DNA of 6,869 nt from contig DRKG01000047.1 of the NCBI GenBank assembly GCA_011051855.1, forward strand, positions 1 through 6,869. Direction: 5' to 3'. The notes under the pieces were generated by a model that saw only the letters and a list, made by a program, of their open reading frames with translations, was not told where the DNA came from and searched no databases. Source of the stretch: a bacterium. Its GTDB lineage: Bacteria; Planctomycetota; UBA1135; UBA2386. Of the stretch, positions 5,318-6,869 are shown piece after piece. The first letter of the stretch is position 1, and each line of letters opens with the position of its first letter. Both the position numbers and the translations under genes were made by a program.

Positions 5318-6225
5318 GGAAGGCGCAGCAGGCACCTTCGGAATCGCCGGCGGAACCGCCGACGGCGGCGCTCGATCCCGCGGTGATCACCGGGAGTTCG
5401 GGGTCGACGTTCCTGTCGGGTTTCACCTGCCTCGACACGGCGCGCCGCGAAGCGATGACGGTCATCTACGCGTTCTGCCGGGTCGTCGATGACGCAGTCG
5501 ACGACGCGCCCGATCGCGCGACCGCGACGGCGTGGCTCGGCTTCTGGCGCTGCGAACTGGACGCGGTCGAGAACGGCGAACCGCGCACGCCGGTCGGCAG
5601 GGCGCTGCAGCGGGCGATGCGCACCTTCGGCATCCCGGCCCTGCGATTGCAGGAGCTCATCGACGGTTGCGCCATGGACCTCGAACCCGCGGTGTTCGTC
5701 GATGAAGCGCAGCTCGTGCTCTACTGCCATCGCGTCGCCGCCGCCGTCGGGTTGGCGTGTCTGCCGGTGCTCGGCGCGACCGGTCCCGCTGCCGAGCAGT
5801 ACGCGGAAGCGCTCGGGCACGCGCTGCAGTTGACCAACGTGTTGCGCGATCTGCGCGGCGATGCCGAGATCGGCCGCTGCTACGTGCCGCGCACTTGGCT
5901 CGACGAGTTCGGCATCGCCGACGCGGACCTCGGCGGCCGCGGCACGCCGGGTCTGTACCTGCCGGCTGGCGGCGTGGCGCGTTTGTGCAGTCGGTTGGCC
6001 GGCAAGGCGCGCACCCGCTTCGGGGAGGCGCGCACGCTGTTGCGCAGCCTGCCGCGGCGCCAGCGGCGCGCGCTGGTGGCGGCGCGCGTCATGGGAGCGG
6101 TCTACGCCGACCTGCTGCGTCGGCTGGAACGGCGCGGCGGCGACCTGTTGCAGCCGCGTCCGCGGGTGCCGAAGTGGCGCAAGCTGTGGCTGGCGGGGCT
6201 GGTCTGGGCCGGAGCGCGCGCGTGA
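5314..6225 (+). CDS. hpnD: HpnD, presqualene diphosphate synthase
   Basis: HpnD condenses two farnesyl diphosphates into presqualene diphosphate, the first step of the HpnCDE squalene route. The protein has 303 residues. After a Pro/Ala-rich N-terminus of about 25 residues come GSTFLSGF (30-37) and IYAFCRVVDDAVDD (51-64), with the first aspartate-rich motif DDAVDD. Then come DGCAMDLEP (117-125), the YCHRVAAAVG motif (137-146), and the second motif LTNVLRDLRGDAEIGRCYVP (173-192) with D179, D183 and the GR.Y.P signature. These features separate HpnD from HpnC and from phytoene synthase only moderately, but position between hpnC and hpnE settles the call. Residues 118-121 (GCAM) differ from the GMEM I remember as typical. 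The C-terminus is Trp-rich and hydrophobic (PKWRKLWLAGLVWAG) and may touch the membrane. The gene overlaps hpnC and hpnE by 4 bases each, so translational coupling is likely. Confidence 0.95.
   Translation: MRKAQQAPSESPAEPPTAALDPAVITGSSGSTFLSGFTCLDTARREAMTVIYAFCRVVDDAVDDAPDRATATAWLGFWRCELDAVENGEPRTPVGRALQRAMRTFGIPALRLQELIDGCAMDLEPAVFVDEAQLVLYCHRVAAAVGLACLPVLGATGPAAEQYAEALGHALQLTNVLRDLRGDAEIGRCYVPRTWLDEFGIADADLGGRGTPGLYLPAGGVARLCSRLAGKARTRFGEARTLLRSLPRRQRRALVAARVMGAVYADLLRRLERRGGDLLQPRPRVPKWRKLWLAGLVWAGARA
6211..6214 (+). promoter_or_regulatory. Ribosome binding site of hpnE
   Basis: GGAG lies 7 bases before the GTG at 6222, inside the end of hpnD. It is short but correctly spaced, and coupling through the GTGA overlap may compensate. 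Confidence 0.5.
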
Positions 6226-6869
6226 GCGATCGGAGGCGTGTGATCGTGATCGGTGCCGGCGTCGCCGGGCTGACCGCGGCGTTCGGCCGCGCGGATCGCG
6301 GCGAGCAAGTCCTGCTGCTCGAAGCCCGCAGCCGGTGTGGCGGCCGCGCCTTCGCGAGCGTCGATCGGGTGTTCGCCCGCCGGATCGACAACGGTGCGCA
6401 CGTGATGCTCGGTTGCTATCGCGCGACGCGCGCCTTGCTGCGTCGATTGGGCACCGAATCGCGGTTCGAGCAGCCGCGCCGACTGGCGATCGTCTACCGC
6501 TTCCCCGGTGGTCGGACCACGCGGCTGCGGTTGTCGCGGCTGCCGGTGCCGCTGGCGATGCCGTGGGCGGTGCTGCGGCTCGGGATCGGCTTCGGCGCCC
6601 GATTGCGCGCGTTGTTCGGTATGTGCTCGGTGCCGTTGGGCGTTCGTCGGGAGATCGCGTTCGCCGACTGGCTGCGGCGCCGCTGGCAGCGTGGCGAACC
6701 CGACGATGTGCTGTGGCGGCCGCTGTGCCGAGCGGTGATGAACGTCGAGCCCGAAGAGGCGGACGCCGGCGAGTTCTTGGCGACGCTGCGCGAGGCGTTC
6801 CTCGGCAGGTCGTCACGCGCGGCGATCTGGGTGCCGAAGGCGACCTGGGGCGGGATGATCGGCGACGCC
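6222..6869 (+). CDS. hpnE: HpnE, FAD-dependent hydroxysqualene dehydroxylase (3' end outside the window)
   Basis: HpnE reductively removes the hydroxyl of hydroxysqualene to give squalene, using FAD, and closes the HpnC-HpnD-HpnE route. The window holds 216 codons without a stop, roughly the first half of a family member. Residues 7-17 (VIVIGAGVAGL) are the dinucleotide-binding GXGXXG, with the ribose-binding E34 in LLLEARSRCGGRA. DNGAHVMLGCY (56-66) is the family hallmark, usually with Gln where Ala59 stands. A later W..LCRAVMNVEPEEADAGEF segment also fits HpnE and the wider amine-oxidase/phytoene-desaturase family. GTG at 6222 is chosen for the 4-base overlap with hpnD and because the FAD motif follows at once. 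Phytoene or squalene desaturase relatives are the main alternative, but the operon favours HpnE. Confidence 0.93.
   Translation, partial: MSDRRRVIVIGAGVAGLTAAFGRADRGEQVLLLEARSRCGGRAFASVDRVFARRIDNGAHVMLGCYRATRALLRRLGTESRFEQPRRLAIVYRFPGGRTTRLRLSRLPVPLAMPWAVLRLGIGFGARLRALFGMCSVPLGVRREIAFADWLRRRWQRGEPDDVLWRPLCRAVMNVEPEEADAGEFLATLREAFLGRSSRAAIWVPKATWGGMIGDA

Noticed and set aside
4325..5335. Long N-terminal extension of the DUF669-like protein, antisense to hpnC
   Set aside because: The extension overlaps conserved HpnC codons, has a composition typical of an antisense frame, and a ribosome site supports the start at 4324.
4570..5475. Shared 13-base identity catctacgcgttc in hpnC (4570-4582) and hpnD (5463-5475) as a possible DNA repeat
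   Set aside because: It encodes the conserved IYAF motif of two paralogous enzymes; protein homology explains it.
4978..6816. A 612-codon minus-strand open frame opposite hpnC, hpnD and hpnE
   Set aside because: It is an Arg/Ala/Ser-rich shadow of three genes with clear catalytic motifs on the other strand. No domain was recognised.

Overview
The window is GC-rich, densely coding bacterial chromosome that looks planctomycetal. The best taxonomic clue is the large secreted protein on the minus strand. It combines Kelch-type repeats with a C-terminal domain that I recognise from many secreted proteins of Planctomycetota (a Cys near the domain start, a 'LPLDL..AGLPGC' core, and an 'SNG....IG' end). 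Clustered hpnC-hpnD-hpnE genes for bacterial squalene synthesis also occur in that phylum. The phylum assignment is an inference; no rRNA or other marker gene is present.

Layout. Positions 2-958 (+) hold the 3' part of an unrecognised gene with a possible thioredoxin-like C-terminal end. A 79-base convergent gap follows. Positions 1038-3731 (-) encode an exported 897-residue protein made of a signal peptide, six Kelch-type repeats, a C-type-lectin-like domain, six more Kelch-type repeats and the planctomycete-type C-terminal domain. Upstream of it on the same strand, 3884-4324 (-) encodes a small DUF669-like, probably OB-fold protein whose C-terminus (DIPF) resembles the tip of single-stranded-DNA-binding proteins. 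A 102-base divergent intergenic region then separates it from a plus-strand operon: hpnC (4427-5317), hpnD (5314-6225) and the first half of hpnE (6222 to the window end). Each junction in the operon is a 4-base GTGA overlap.

How the genes work together. HpnC and HpnD are paralogous trans-isoprenyl-diphosphate synthases. Together they convert farnesyl diphosphate through presqualene diphosphate to hydroxysqualene, and HpnE, an FAD-dependent amine-oxidase-like enzyme, reduces this to squalene for hopanoid, sterol or related lipid synthesis. The overlapping genes fit co-translation of one pathway. The minus-strand genes show no obvious metabolic link to it. The secreted Kelch/lectin protein is probably a cell-surface or extracellular binding protein, and the DUF669-like protein may bind nucleic acid.

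No tRNA, rRNA, CRISPR array, insertion sequence or convincing intrinsic terminator was seen. The most unusual items are the symmetric 6-lectin-6 architecture and the apparently chromosomal DUF669-like protein with an SSB-like tail, located next to a lipid operon.
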